7,593 nt of DNA from an uncultured Clostridium sp. (GTDB taxonomy: Bacteria > Bacillota > Clostridia > Lachnospirales > Lachnospiraceae): NCBI GenBank assembly GCA_945946715.1, contig CAMEWU010000108.1:1-7593 (forward strand), written 5' to 3'. The translations under genes were made by a program, and so were the position numbers. The notes below the pieces were generated by a model, which did not search any database, was not told where the DNA came from, and saw nothing but the letters and a program-made list of their open reading frames with translations. Below, piece after piece: positions 1 through 6,800 of this stretch (position 1 is the first letter of the stretch; every line of letters starts with the position of its first letter).

Positions 1-2155
1 CCACACATCCAACCATAACCGTTGATGCAGTACCCGTTAACCAGTGCACATGAGCCCTTCCTTCAAACGGACTCTCTACACTTTCTGTAAACTGACCATG
101 GCAATATGGCTCTAACTTTCTAATTTCTGCTTTGTCATTCATAGATGCCGGTGAACTTTCTTCAAAATATTCAAATGCCCGGTTACCATGTCCCATTAAC
201 GCTTCTGCCAGAATAATCCAACCCTGAGGCTGTGAGAAAATACCACCATTTTCCTTCGTAGATGGATTAAACAACAGCATTAGTGCACCTTCAAAGGCAT
301 GATCCACATAAGAAGGCGCCATTACCCGTACACCATATGAAGTATTCAATTCACGATGTACAGACTCTAATGCAAGTTCTGCCTGTTCCTTTGAAGCTAA
401 GCCACTGATGACAGCCCATGACTGTGGATTCAGCCACATATTTGCTTCTGGATCCTTCTTAGAACCAATAACCTGTCCATCCTCCTTAAATCCACGAATA
501 TAACGGTCATCCTCCCAGCAGAGATTCTGTAAAGTATCCTCTAATTCCTTCTGAACCTTTGTCAGATAATCCACATACTCTGTATCCTTACGTTCCTGAG
601 CAATCTTCTTTAACATATCCATTGCATAGTATAATTGCATAGCTACAAAAGTAGATTCACCTAATTTACCTAAACGTAAACAGTCATTCCAATCCGCATG
701 TAGTCCGGCTGGCATCCGATGATTTCCTAAGTGGTTCATAGAGAAATCAATAGCACGTTTTAAATGCTCATATACCGTATCTTCTCCACCATTTGCATAC
801 ACAATTACTTCATCTAAAAATTCTTTGTTGCCGGACTCTGCAATATACTTGTAAATAGTTGGGAATAACCACAATGCATCATCTGCCCGGTATGCCGGAT
901 GTCCGGTTGCACGAACATAGGATTCATCATCCGGTGTATCTTCATGGCCTGCATTGTGATCAAATTTTACCAATGGAAGACCTGCTCCGTTATCTACCTG
1001 TGCGGACAACATAAAGCGAATCTTTTCCAGTGCCATCTCCGGTGCCAGATGAATGACGCCCTGAATATCCTGAACCGTATCCCGATAACCATATCCATTT
1101 CTCAATCCACAATAAGTAAAAGAAGCTGCTCTTGACCAGATAAAGGTCATGAAGCACTGATATGCATTCCATGTGTTAATCATATTGTTAAAGGAATCAC
1201 TTGGGGTCTGTACCTGAAGATTATTCAGCTTTCCATGCCAATATGAAATCAACTCGTCCAACTCTGCTGCACAAGTCTTTGCTACATCTGCATAGCTATT
1301 AAAAATTGCATCTGCTTCTGTTTCCTTCTTTTCACCTAGAATGAATGCCAATTCCTTGGTCTCACCCGGAGCCAGTTCCAAAACAGTCTGCAACGCACCA
1401 CATGCATTGGAATTGTAATTCAATGCATTACCGCAGTCTCCCTGTTCTACTGCCACAGGATTGCCATAACCATGATATCTTCCAAGGAAGCTTTCCTTAT
1501 CACCACAATATGATGCTACCGGCTGTCCAGCCATACCAAAGAACCGGCATGCACAATTGCTTCCATTAATAGAATGTCGATTTACATTTTCATTAATAAA
1601 TTGCAATATTTTATTAGTTTTAAAATATGTTCTTGTAATAAATAATGTATACTGCAGATTCACCTGATCCTGCTCATAATTACCCTCATTGGTAAATTCA
1701 CAATATCCAAAAACAGAAATTTTTCTTGGCTTGTCTGATTGATTCGTCACCTTCAGATTCCATACCTCATAGGTTTTATCCAAAGGCACATAATACAACG
1801 CTTCTGAATGAATTCCCGCATAATCAGCATGAATATTTGTATACGCTGTACCGTGATGGCATTCACTCTTATATGTATCCAAATCTTTTCCTACCGGCTG
1901 CCAGGATGCGGACCAATAATCTTTTGATTCTTCATCCCGCAAATAAATATAACGTCCCGGTTGATCAAAGCTGTTAAATATATAACGAATTACACGTCCA
2001 TTTGCACCACTTTTTACAAAGCTATAGCCACCGGCATTGTTTGAAATAATTGCACCATACTCTGGTGACCCCAAATAATTTGCCCAAGGTGCCGGTGTAT
2101 CCGGTCTTGTAATCACATATTCTTTATTTGCTCCATCAAAATATCCATAGTTCAT
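1..2155 (-). CDS. GH94 family glycoside phosphorylase, C-terminus beyond window edge
   Basis: Inverting phosphorylase of glycoside hydrolase family 94 (cellobiose, cellodextrin and N,N'-diacetylchitobiose phosphorylases), which splits a beta-linked disaccharide or oligosaccharide with phosphate to give a sugar 1-phosphate, normally in the cytoplasm. I translated 718 codons from ATG at 2155 with no stop or frameshift; the family is about 800 residues, so roughly 90 are missing. The start MNYGYFDGANKEYVITRP is typical of the family and has GAAGGAGA 8-10 bases upstream. Residues about 1-300 are the N-terminal beta-sandwich, followed by a linker and the helical barrel. Visible motifs are YRDTVQD (357-363), the catalytic-acid motif HADWNDCL with Asp488 (equivalent to Asp490 of Cellvibrio gilvus cellobiose phosphorylase), KENGGIF (634-640) and the phosphate-loop WLTGT (705-709). 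Gln642 sits where cellobiose phosphorylase has a His. The N-terminus resembles chitobiose and short cellodextrin phosphorylases more than classical cellobiose phosphorylase. Family is secure; substrate is not settled. No sugar genes are adjacent within the window. Confidence 0.93.
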   Translation of the reverse strand, partial: MNYGYFDGANKEYVITRPDTPAPWANYLGSPEYGAIISNNAGGYSFVKSGANGRVIRYIFNSFDQPGRYIYLRDEESKDYWSASWQPVGKDLDTYKSECHHGTAYTNIHADYAGIHSEALYYVPLDKTYEVWNLKVTNQSDKPRKISVFGYCEFTNEGNYEQDQVNLQYTLFITRTYFKTNKILQFINENVNRHSINGSNCACRFFGMAGQPVASYCGDKESFLGRYHGYGNPVAVEQGDCGNALNYNSNACGALQTVLELAPGETKELAFILGEKKETEADAIFNSYADVAKTCAAELDELISYWHGKLNNLQVQTPSDSFNNMINTWNAYQCFMTFIWSRAASFTYCGLRNGYGYRDTVQDIQGVIHLAPEMALEKIRFMLSAQVDNGAGLPLVKFDHNAGHEDTPDDESYVRATGHPAYRADDALWLFPTIYKYIAESGNKEFLDEVIVYANGGEDTVYEHLKRAIDFSMNHLGNHRMPAGLHADWNDCLRLGKLGESTFVAMQLYYAMDMLKKIAQERKDTEYVDYLTKVQKELEDTLQNLCWEDDRYIRGFKEDGQVIGSKKDPEANMWLNPQSWAVISGLASKEQAELALESVHRELNTSYGVRVMAPSYVDHAFEGALMLLFNPSTKENGGIFSQPQGWIILAEALMGHGNRAFEYFEESSPASMNDKAEIRKLEPYCHGQFTESVESPFEGRAHVHWLTGTASTVMVGCV

Positions 2156-2170
2156 ATTGTTGTCTCCTTC

Positions 2171-2184
2171 AATTTATATAAATT
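2171..2184. repeat. 14-bp perfect AT palindrome in the GH94 leader
   Basis: AATTTATATAAATT reads the same on both strands. It lies between the proposed GH94 transcription start (near 2202) and the Shine-Dalgarno site, where an operator could act as a roadblock. It contains only A and T, so chance in AT-rich DNA is a real alternative. No catabolite-response (cre) consensus was seen nearby. Confidence 0.3.
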
Positions 2185-2208
2185 CGGCATGATAACCCAT
2201 ACTGCTTT

Positions 2209-2237
2209 ATTATAGCAAAAAAGCCTATCTTCCGCAA
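2209..2237 (-). promoter_or_regulatory. Candidate sigma-A promoter for the GH94 gene
   Basis: Reading the minus strand, a perfect -10 TATAAT (2214-2209) is preceded by TGC, giving an extended -10. At 17 bp upstream is a weak -35, TTGCGG (2237-2232). The expected start is near 2202, leaving a leader of about 47 nt before the ATG at 2155. The -35 box lies inside the terminator hairpin of pnp and the spacer contains its T-run, so the two signals share sequence. Predicted by eye only. Confidence 0.65.
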
Positions 2238-2251
2238 GGAATAATAGGCTT
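2217..2251 (-). terminator. Rho-independent terminator of pnp
   Basis: Starting 23 bp after the pnp stop codon, outer arms 2251-2244 and 2228-2221 (AAGCCTAT/ATAGGCTT) pair over 8 bp. An inner TTCC/GGAA stem (2230-2233 with 2238-2241) encloses a 4-base loop, with a small internal asymmetry between the two stems. On the minus strand the hairpin runs directly into a T-run, as expected for an intrinsic terminator of pnp. On the plus strand the nearest T-run is several bases away and no gene enters from the left, so minus-strand function is preferred. Confidence 0.85.
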
Positions 2252-2274
2252 CTTATGATAGCATTTTTTAGTTT

Positions 2275-4356
2275 TTATTCTGCATCTTTTAAGCTCAGAC
2301 TAATCTTGCCCATTTCCACGCCGATACATTTTACACGTACCTTATCGCCGATGTTTACAACATCCTCAACCTTAGCTACCCGTTCCTTGGACAGCTTGGA
2401 AATGTGAATCATGCCATCCTTATTCGGTGATAACTCTACGAATGCACCATATGGCATAATCCGAACAACCGTACCATCATAAGTCTTACCAACCTCGATT
2501 GGATCAACAATGGAGTGAATAATCTGAATTGCCCGGTCAATTCCTGCCCGTTCAATACCACAGATATATACGGTTCCGTCATCATCAATATCAATCTTAA
2601 CACCGGTTTCTTCGATAATGGCATTAATGGTCTTACCCTTCTGTCCAATAATCTCACCAATCTTTTCCGGGTCAACCTTCATCTGTTCAATCTTTGGTGC
2701 ATACTCACCAACGGTTGGACGTGGCTCAGAAATAGCAGGCTTCATACATGTATCCATAATGAATAATCTAGCTTCTCTTGTTCTTGCAATAGCCTCTTCC
2801 ACAATAGGACGTGTCAGACCATGAATCTTAATATCCATCTGAATCGCTGTAATACCTTCTGTCGTACCGGTTACCTTAAAGTCCATATCTCCAAAGAAAT
2901 CTTCCAGTCCCTGAATATCAGTAAGAACGATATAATCATCATCGGTATCACCGGTTACAAGACCACAGGAAATACCTGCAACCATAGCCTTGATAGGAAC
3001 ACCTGCAGCCATCAATGACATACAGGATGAGCAGGTAGAAGCCATAGAAGTCGAACCATTTGACTCAAAGGTCTCTGATACAGTACGAATTGCATATGGG
3101 AACTCTTCCTCACTTGGAATAACAGGAAGAAGTGCTCTCTCAGCCAATGCACCATGTCCGATTTCACGACGTCCCGGACCTCTCGATGGCTTTGTCTCAC
3201 CTACCGAATAGGATGGGAAGTTATAGTGATGCATATAACGCTTTGATACCTCATTTGGATCAAGTCCATCAATCTTCTGAATCTCAGAAAGAGGTGCCAG
3301 TGTACATACATTACAAATCTGTGTCTGTCCACGGGTAAACATTGCAGAACCGTGAACTCTAGGAATAATATCAACCTCTGCTGCAAGAGGACGAATCTGA
3401 TTGATTGCACGACCATCCGGACGCTTATGATCCTTCAAAATCATCTTACGGACTGTCTTTTTCTGATACTGGTAAACTGCCTCACCAAGTACTGCAAGCC
3501 ATTCTTCCTTATCAGCAAATGCTTCTTCAAACTTAGCAGTAATCTGACGAATATTCTCCTCACGAACCTGCTTCACATCTGTAAATACTGCCTCCTCCAT
3601 CTCAAGCGGAGTCACAATCTCTTTCATGGCTGCAAACATCTCTTCCGGAATTGCACAGCTTACATATTCATGCTTTGGTTTACCAACCTCTGCAACAATC
3701 TGGTTAATGAATGCAATAATTGTCTGATTGATATCATGAGCCATATAAATAGCTTCAATCATCTTAGCTTCCGGAACAATATTTGCACCAGCCTCAATCA
3801 TAATAACCTTTTCACTGGTAGATGCAACTGTCAGCTGAAGGTCCCCTTCCTTCCAGTCCTTCTGTGATGGATTCACGATGAATTCACCATCAACAAGACC
3901 AATCTGTGTCATGGCACATGGACCGTCAAATGGGATATCCGAAATGCAGGTTGCAATAGAAGCACCAAGCATTGCAACTAACTCCGGACGACACTCCGGA
4001 TCAACTGACATTACCATGTTATTCAAGGTGACATCATTTCTGTAATCTTTTGGGAATAATGGACGCATTGGGCGGTCAATAACACGAGAGGTTAAAATTG
4101 CATTTTCAGATGCCTTCCCTTCTCTCTTGTTGAATCCTCCAGGGATTTTACCAACTGCATACATTTTCTCCTCATATTCTACGCTCAATGGGAAGAAATC
4201 AATTCCTTCTCTTGGCTTTTCAGATGCAGTTGCGGTACATAATACAACTGTATCGCCATAATGCATAAATGCACATCCATTTGCCTGTGCACCAACTCTG
4301 CCAACATCAACCCGAAGGGTTCTGCCGGCCAGTTCCATTGTAAATTGCTTATACAT
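2275..4356 (-). CDS. pnp: Polynucleotide phosphorylase (PNPase)
   Basis: Trimeric 3'-5' exoribonuclease that phosphorolyses RNA to nucleoside diphosphates and can also polymerise; a core enzyme of mRNA turnover in the cytoplasm. The product is 693 residues, a normal length. Order of domains: first RNase PH fold (about 1-215), helical linker (about 240-310), second RNase PH fold (about 315-545), KH domain (about 557-618, with IIGQKGK at 569-575) and S1 domain (about 621-691). There is almost no tail after S1. Active-site residues are present: the phosphate-binding SNGSTSMAS stretch (432-440), and Asp486, Asp492 and Lys494 in the metal site, which fall at the same numbers as in E. coli PNPase. 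I chose ATG 4356 because AAGGAGA lies 7 bases upstream and MYKQF matches family N-termini; the longer frame from 4413 adds 19 residues out of the leader. The gene has its own promoter, a structured leader and a terminator, and is cut off from rpsO by two plus-strand genes. Confidence 0.98.
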   Translation of the reverse strand: MYKQFTMELAGRTLRVDVGRVGAQANGCAFMHYGDTVVLCTATASEKPREGIDFFPLSVEYEEKMYAVGKIPGGFNKREGKASENAILTSRVIDRPMRPLFPKDYRNDVTLNNMVMSVDPECRPELVAMLGASIATCISDIPFDGPCAMTQIGLVDGEFIVNPSQKDWKEGDLQLTVASTSEKVIMIEAGANIVPEAKMIEAIYMAHDINQTIIAFINQIVAEVGKPKHEYVSCAIPEEMFAAMKEIVTPLEMEEAVFTDVKQVREENIRQITAKFEEAFADKEEWLAVLGEAVYQYQKKTVRKMILKDHKRPDGRAINQIRPLAAEVDIIPRVHGSAMFTRGQTQICNVCTLAPLSEIQKIDGLDPNEVSKRYMHHYNFPSYSVGETKPSRGPGRREIGHGALAERALLPVIPSEEEFPYAIRTVSETFESNGSTSMASTCSSCMSLMAAGVPIKAMVAGISCGLVTGDTDDDYIVLTDIQGLEDFFGDMDFKVTGTTEGITAIQMDIKIHGLTRPIVEEAIARTREARLFIMDTCMKPAISEPRPTVGEYAPKIEQMKVDPEKIGEIIGQKGKTINAIIEETGVKIDIDDDGTVYICGIERAGIDRAIQIIHSIVDPIEVGKTYDGTVVRIMPYGAFVELSPNKDGMIHISKLSKERVAKVEDVVNIGDKVRVKCIGVEMGKISLSLKDAE

Positions 4357-4363
4357 CTTCGTT

Positions 4364-4370
4364 TCTCCTT
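4364..4370 (-). promoter_or_regulatory. Shine-Dalgarno site fixing the pnp start
   Basis: AAGGAGA on the minus strand, 7 bases before the ATG at 4356. It decides for this start over the upstream in-frame ATG at 4413, which falls inside the leader hairpin. Confidence 0.85.
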
Positions 4371-4386
4371 TTCTCTTATTTTTGCA

Positions 4387-4455
4387 TAAGACACCGAAAC
4401 GACTGAACAACACACTGATTCAATGTGCTTTTCAGAAGTCTCGGCTAGCGTCTTA
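4387..4455 (-). promoter_or_regulatory. Long leader hairpin of the pnp mRNA
   Basis: The proposed pnp leader (start near 4462, ATG at 4356) folds on itself across 69 nt. Pairings read directly: TAAGAC 4455-4450 with GTCTTA 4392-4387; GCCGA 4445-4441 with TCGGT 4397-4393 (one G-U); GAC 4440-4438 with GTC 4403-4401; TGAA 4434-4431 with TTCA 4407-4404; CACA 4427-4424 with TGTG 4414-4411; plus a short apical stem. That is roughly 25 pairs interrupted by bulges. In E. coli the pnp leader forms a long stem cut by RNase III, and PNPase then represses its own mRNA. Analogous control here is inference; the fold is by eye, without energy calculation. Confidence 0.6.
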
Positions 4456-4468
4456 CACAATCTGTTAT

Positions 4469-4497
4469 ATTTTATCACATCTATATCAAAAAAACAA
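4469..4497 (-). promoter_or_regulatory. Candidate sigma-A promoter for pnp
   Basis: On the minus strand, -10 TAAAAT (4474-4469) is preceded by TGA, an extended -10. The -35 TTGTTT (4497-4492) is 17 bp away. The expected start is near 4462, giving a leader of about 105 nt that contains the hairpin at 4387-4455. The divergent plus-strand promoter begins 23 bp beyond this -35. Confidence 0.6.
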
Positions 4498-4520
4498 GCA
4501 AAGAAACACACAATCCAGCT

Positions 4521-4548
4521 TTGACAAACCTAAAAAAACGAGTAAAAT
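4521..4548 (+). promoter_or_regulatory. Candidate promoter for the phasin-like gene and ABC1 kinase operon
   Basis: A consensus -35 TTGACA (4521-4526) is followed after 16 bp by TAAAAT (4543-4548). Transcription would start near 4555 and leave a leader of about 83 nt. A TATAAT at 4607-4612 is an alternative -10 nearer the gene, but it lacks a recognisable -35. Two other AT-rich hexamers nearby (for example 4554-4559) are badly spaced from TTGACA. Confidence 0.55.
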
Positions 4549-4595
4549 ATGCATATAATTATAAATGCCATATAGGTCTTAAAATGGTTTCACAG

Positions 4596-4626
4596 CATTC
4601 GTAGTTTATAATAGTTGTACAGAATG
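4596..4626 (+). promoter_or_regulatory. Small dyad overlapping the ribosome site of the phasin-like gene
   Basis: CATTCGTA (4596-4603) can pair with TAC plus GAATG (4618-4626, one bulged A at 4621), giving 8 pairs around a 14-base loop. The last paired base is the first G of the GGAGG Shine-Dalgarno (4626-4630). The dyad also brackets the TATAAT at 4607-4612, so it could equally be a DNA operator. Possibly chance. Confidence 0.25.
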
Positions 4627-4637
4627 GAGGAATTTTT

Positions 4638-4841
4638 ATGATATTAGGTGAAAGCATGAAAAAGGTCATTCTTGCCGGTATTGGTGCAATTGCCATTACA
4701 GCAGAAAAATCCAAAGCATTAATTGATGAATTGGTGGAAAAAGGAGAACTGACGGTTGAGCAGGGAAAGATTCTAAACGAAGAACTAAAACATAAAGCGA
4801 AAGAACAAGAATCTGAAACGATTCATATTGAGATTCAATAA
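4638..4841 (+). CDS. Small phasin-like helical protein
   Basis: A 67-residue protein with GGAGG 7 bases before ATG 4638; the internal ATG at 4656 has no comparable site. Residues 8-22 (KKVILAGIGAIAITA) are short, hydrophobic and glycine/alanine-rich. The rest is a charged amphipathic helix-turn-helix (about 23-58, LIDELVEKGELTVEQGKILNEEL) ending in a polar tail. This pattern resembles the short proteins usually annotated as phasin family or polyhydroxyalkanoate granule-associated proteins. It does not imply that the organism makes polyhydroxyalkanoate. The gene stops 20 bp before the ABC1 kinase gene, so the two are very likely cotranscribed, and the product may be a partner that helps the kinase at a membrane or lipid surface. 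That role is inference. Existence is well supported by the start site and operon context; function is unknown. Confidence 0.8.
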   Translation: MILGESMKKVILAGIGAIAITAEKSKALIDELVEKGELTVEQGKILNEELKHKAKEQESETIHIEIQ

Positions 4842-4861
4842 CTTTCAAGAGGTGAAGCAGT

Positions 4862-6451
4862 ATGACTTACAATACCCATAGTGAAAACAAAAAACGCCTG
4901 CATGAAATCACGCAGATTATCAAGAAATACGATATTGTAAAGAATGGTTTATCCCCAGATATTCTGTGTAGAATTCTGGAAGATCTGGGACCAACCTTTG
5001 TCAAGCTGGGACAAATCATGTCAAAACGGACGGACATTCTTCCACAGGACTATTGTACCGCTTTAGAAAAACTGTGTGCAGATTCCAATCCCTTGCCTGC
5101 ATCCGAAATCATAGATGTAATCGAATACGAATTTGGCAGACCTTTAGAAGAAATATTTCAGATTTTCGAAGAAGTTCCCCTTGGTTCCGCATCCATTGCC
5201 CAGGTACATGTCGCAACCCTTATGAATGGACAGCAGGTTGTTGTTAAGGTGCAACGTCCACATGTTGCAGAAACCATGCGGGAAGATATCTCTCTCCTCC
5301 GCAAAATAGTAAAACCCTTGAAATTTGCTCCTAGTGTTGGTGGAACGGTTGATTTCCATATGCTTTTAGATGAGCTTTGGAATGTATCCCAACAGGAACT
5401 AGATTTCTTAATTGAAGCACGACACCTGAAACAATTTCAAGAAAATAATAAAGATACTCTTTATGTTACCTGTCCCCAGATTTACGAATCATTAACTACC
5501 TCACGGGTTCTTACCATGGAGTTCATTAATGGATGTCCTATCAGTGACAAAGAACAATTACAGAAACTGGATTATGATTTCAAGGAAATTGGTGATAAAT
5601 TAACAGAAAACTACATGAAGCAAGTACTGGATGATGGATTTTTTCACGCGGATCCCCATCAGGGTAATATTCTAATTCGGGACGGTAAAATTGTGTGGAT
5701 TGATATGGGAATGGTAGGAACTCTCTCTATGCACGACCGAACGCTATTAAAAGATGCTGTAAAAGCAATTGTCCGCAAAGATAATAATGGTGTTATACGT
5801 GCAATTATGGGATTAGGTGCCATTAAGGGAGAACTGGATTATACTCGTCTGTATTCCGATATTGATATGTTAATTGGACGATACTACAACATTGATTTAG
5901 GTGACCTCAATCTGGGTATCATTCTACAGGAAATCATCCAGGTCATTACAGATAATCATATCTCTCTTCCTGCCGGAATTTCCATGTTGGCAAGAGGAAT
6001 TGTAACCATTGAAGGGGTCCTTGCTGCCCTTTCTCCGGAAACAAATGTTGTACAGATTGCCAGCTTGCATGTTATGAATGAACTCAGACAGGAACATAGT
6101 CTGAAAAAAGATTTAGAACGCGGGATGCAATCTGTCTATGTATCTGCCGGAAAAGCTTTGGATATTCCCGGTCTTACTACCGATTTATTGAATATGACCT
6201 TACGGGGACAGACTCGTCTGAATCTGAATCTGGCAGGTTCTACTTCTTTTATTGATGAGTTTAATAAAATTACAAATAAGATAATTGTATGTATTATAGC
6301 TGCAGCTCTTTTAGTAGCATCCAGTTTAATTTGTACCACCGATATGCAACCCAAAACTCTTGGTATTCCAACCCTTGGTTTTGTTGGTTACTTGGTTGCA
6401 TTAATTCTTGGTATTATATTAATAGTGGTATCCCATCATAAAAAGAAATAA
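4862..6451 (+). CDS. ABC1/UbiB (AarF-type) atypical protein kinase-like membrane protein
   Basis: A 529-residue member of the ABC1/ADCK/UbiB family, whose characterised members support ubiquinone synthesis and lipid homeostasis through ATP binding rather than classical protein phosphorylation. Motifs in order: the family-specific KxGQ (Lys48-Gln51, FVKLGQ) in the N-terminal extension; the Ala-rich nucleotide loop as GSASIAQVH (108-116); the ATP lysine Lys129; ExD (Glu179, Asp181); the catalytic loop HADPHQGN (262-269); and the metal-binding Asp281 in DMG, where DFG is usual. Two hydrophobic segments at about 473-491 and 500-523 form a C-terminal hairpin anchor, followed by a basic HHKKK end. 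All catalytic-type residues are present, so it is probably active. AGAGGTGA precedes ATG 4862, which is 20 bp after the phasin-like gene. In a probable anaerobic clostridium a ubiquinone role is unlikely; a lipid or envelope role is inference. I leave the gene symbol blank because ubiB would suggest a function not supported here. Confidence 0.95.
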   Translation: MTYNTHSENKKRLHEITQIIKKYDIVKNGLSPDILCRILEDLGPTFVKLGQIMSKRTDILPQDYCTALEKLCADSNPLPASEIIDVIEYEFGRPLEEIFQIFEEVPLGSASIAQVHVATLMNGQQVVVKVQRPHVAETMREDISLLRKIVKPLKFAPSVGGTVDFHMLLDELWNVSQQELDFLIEARHLKQFQENNKDTLYVTCPQIYESLTTSRVLTMEFINGCPISDKEQLQKLDYDFKEIGDKLTENYMKQVLDDGFFHADPHQGNILIRDGKIVWIDMGMVGTLSMHDRTLLKDAVKAIVRKDNNGVIRAIMGLGAIKGELDYTRLYSDIDMLIGRYYNIDLGDLNLGIILQEIIQVITDNHISLPAGISMLARGIVTIEGVLAALSPETNVVQIASLHVMNELRQEHSLKKDLERGMQSVYVSAGKALDIPGLTTDLLNMTLRGQTRLNLNLAGSTSFIDEFNKITNKIIVCIIAAALLVASSLICTTDMQPKTLGIPTLGFVGYLVALILGIILIVVSHHKKK

Positions 6452-6455
6452 AACT

Positions 6456-6508
6456 ATTAAAATAAAAACCGGACAGTCATTTTCATACTGTCCGGTTTTT
6501 ATTTTAAT
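6456..6508. terminator. Bidirectional terminator between the converging kinase gene and rpsO
   Basis: Arms 6456-6477 and 6487-6508 are perfect reverse complements over 22 bp around a 9-base loop (CATTTTCAT). The core ACCGGACAGT/ACTGTCCGGT is flanked by A5 on the left and T5 on the right, so either strand gives a GC stem followed by a T-run. It starts 5 bp after the kinase stop codon and its last base is the first plus-strand base of the rpsO stop codon, so it can serve both transcripts. Confidence 0.92.
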
Positions 6509-6774
6509 TACTTTCTCAAACCTAAGCTCTCAATTAAAGCTCTGTAACGGTTAATATCCTTTTTCTTTAAGTAAGCTAACATATTTCTTCTCTGACCAAC
6601 CATCTTTAAAAGACCTCTTCTTGAATGGTAGTCATGTGGATTTGCCTTAAAATGATCCTGTAAATCATTGATTCTGGCTGTTAATAAAGCAACCTGAACC
6701 TCTGGCGAACCTGTATCACCTTCTGAACGGCCATACTTCTTGATAATATCTGCTTTCATTTCTGTTGTAATCAT
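6508..6774 (-). CDS. rpsO: 30S ribosomal protein S15
   Basis: Ribosomal protein S15 binds the three-way junction in the central domain of 16S rRNA and nucleates assembly of the platform of the small subunit. The product is 88 residues, the standard length, with the family signature HSRRGLLKMVGQRRNMLAYL at about 50-69 and the conserved ending SLGLRK. AAGGAGG lies 8 bases before ATG 6774. It has its own promoter just after aroC and a foldable leader that could be bound by S15. In many bacteria pnp follows directly; here the terminator at its stop codon and an opposing two-gene operon separate them. Confidence 0.98.
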   Translation of the reverse strand: MITTEMKADIIKKYGRSEGDTGSPEVQVALLTARINDLQDHFKANPHDYHSRRGLLKMVGQRRNMLAYLKKKDINRYRALIESLGLRK

Positions 6775-6800
6775 AATCTTATCCTCCTTATATTTTATAC

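Noticed and set aside
899..1977. Several plus-strand frames of 74-83 codons and a 60-codon minus-strand frame inside the GH94 gene
   Set aside because: The GH94 reading frame is continuous with conserved motifs through this whole region; these are shadows.
1..2155. Possible frameshift or pseudogene in the GH94 gene
   Set aside because: I translated all 718 visible codons without a stop or frame break; the gene is only cut by the window edge.
3352..3867. 171-codon open frame on the plus strand inside pnp
   Set aside because: It is antisense to a highly conserved enzyme, rich in Asn, Cys and Leu in a way that mirrors the pnp codons, and has no family resemblance; a shadow frame.
4357..4413. 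19-residue N-terminal extension of PNPase from ATG 4413
   Set aside because: The extension lies in the leader hairpin, has no good ribosome site and is not part of PNPase; ATG 4356 has AAGGAGA at the right distance.
4185..4511. 108-codon minus-strand frame across the pnp start and leader
   Set aside because: It overlaps the pnp promoter and coding start in another frame and has no recognisable domain.
4607..4612. TATAAT as the main -10 for the phasin-like gene
   Set aside because: No acceptable -35 at 16-18 bp (TGGTTT at best) and the leader would be under 20 nt; kept only as an alternative to 4521-4548.
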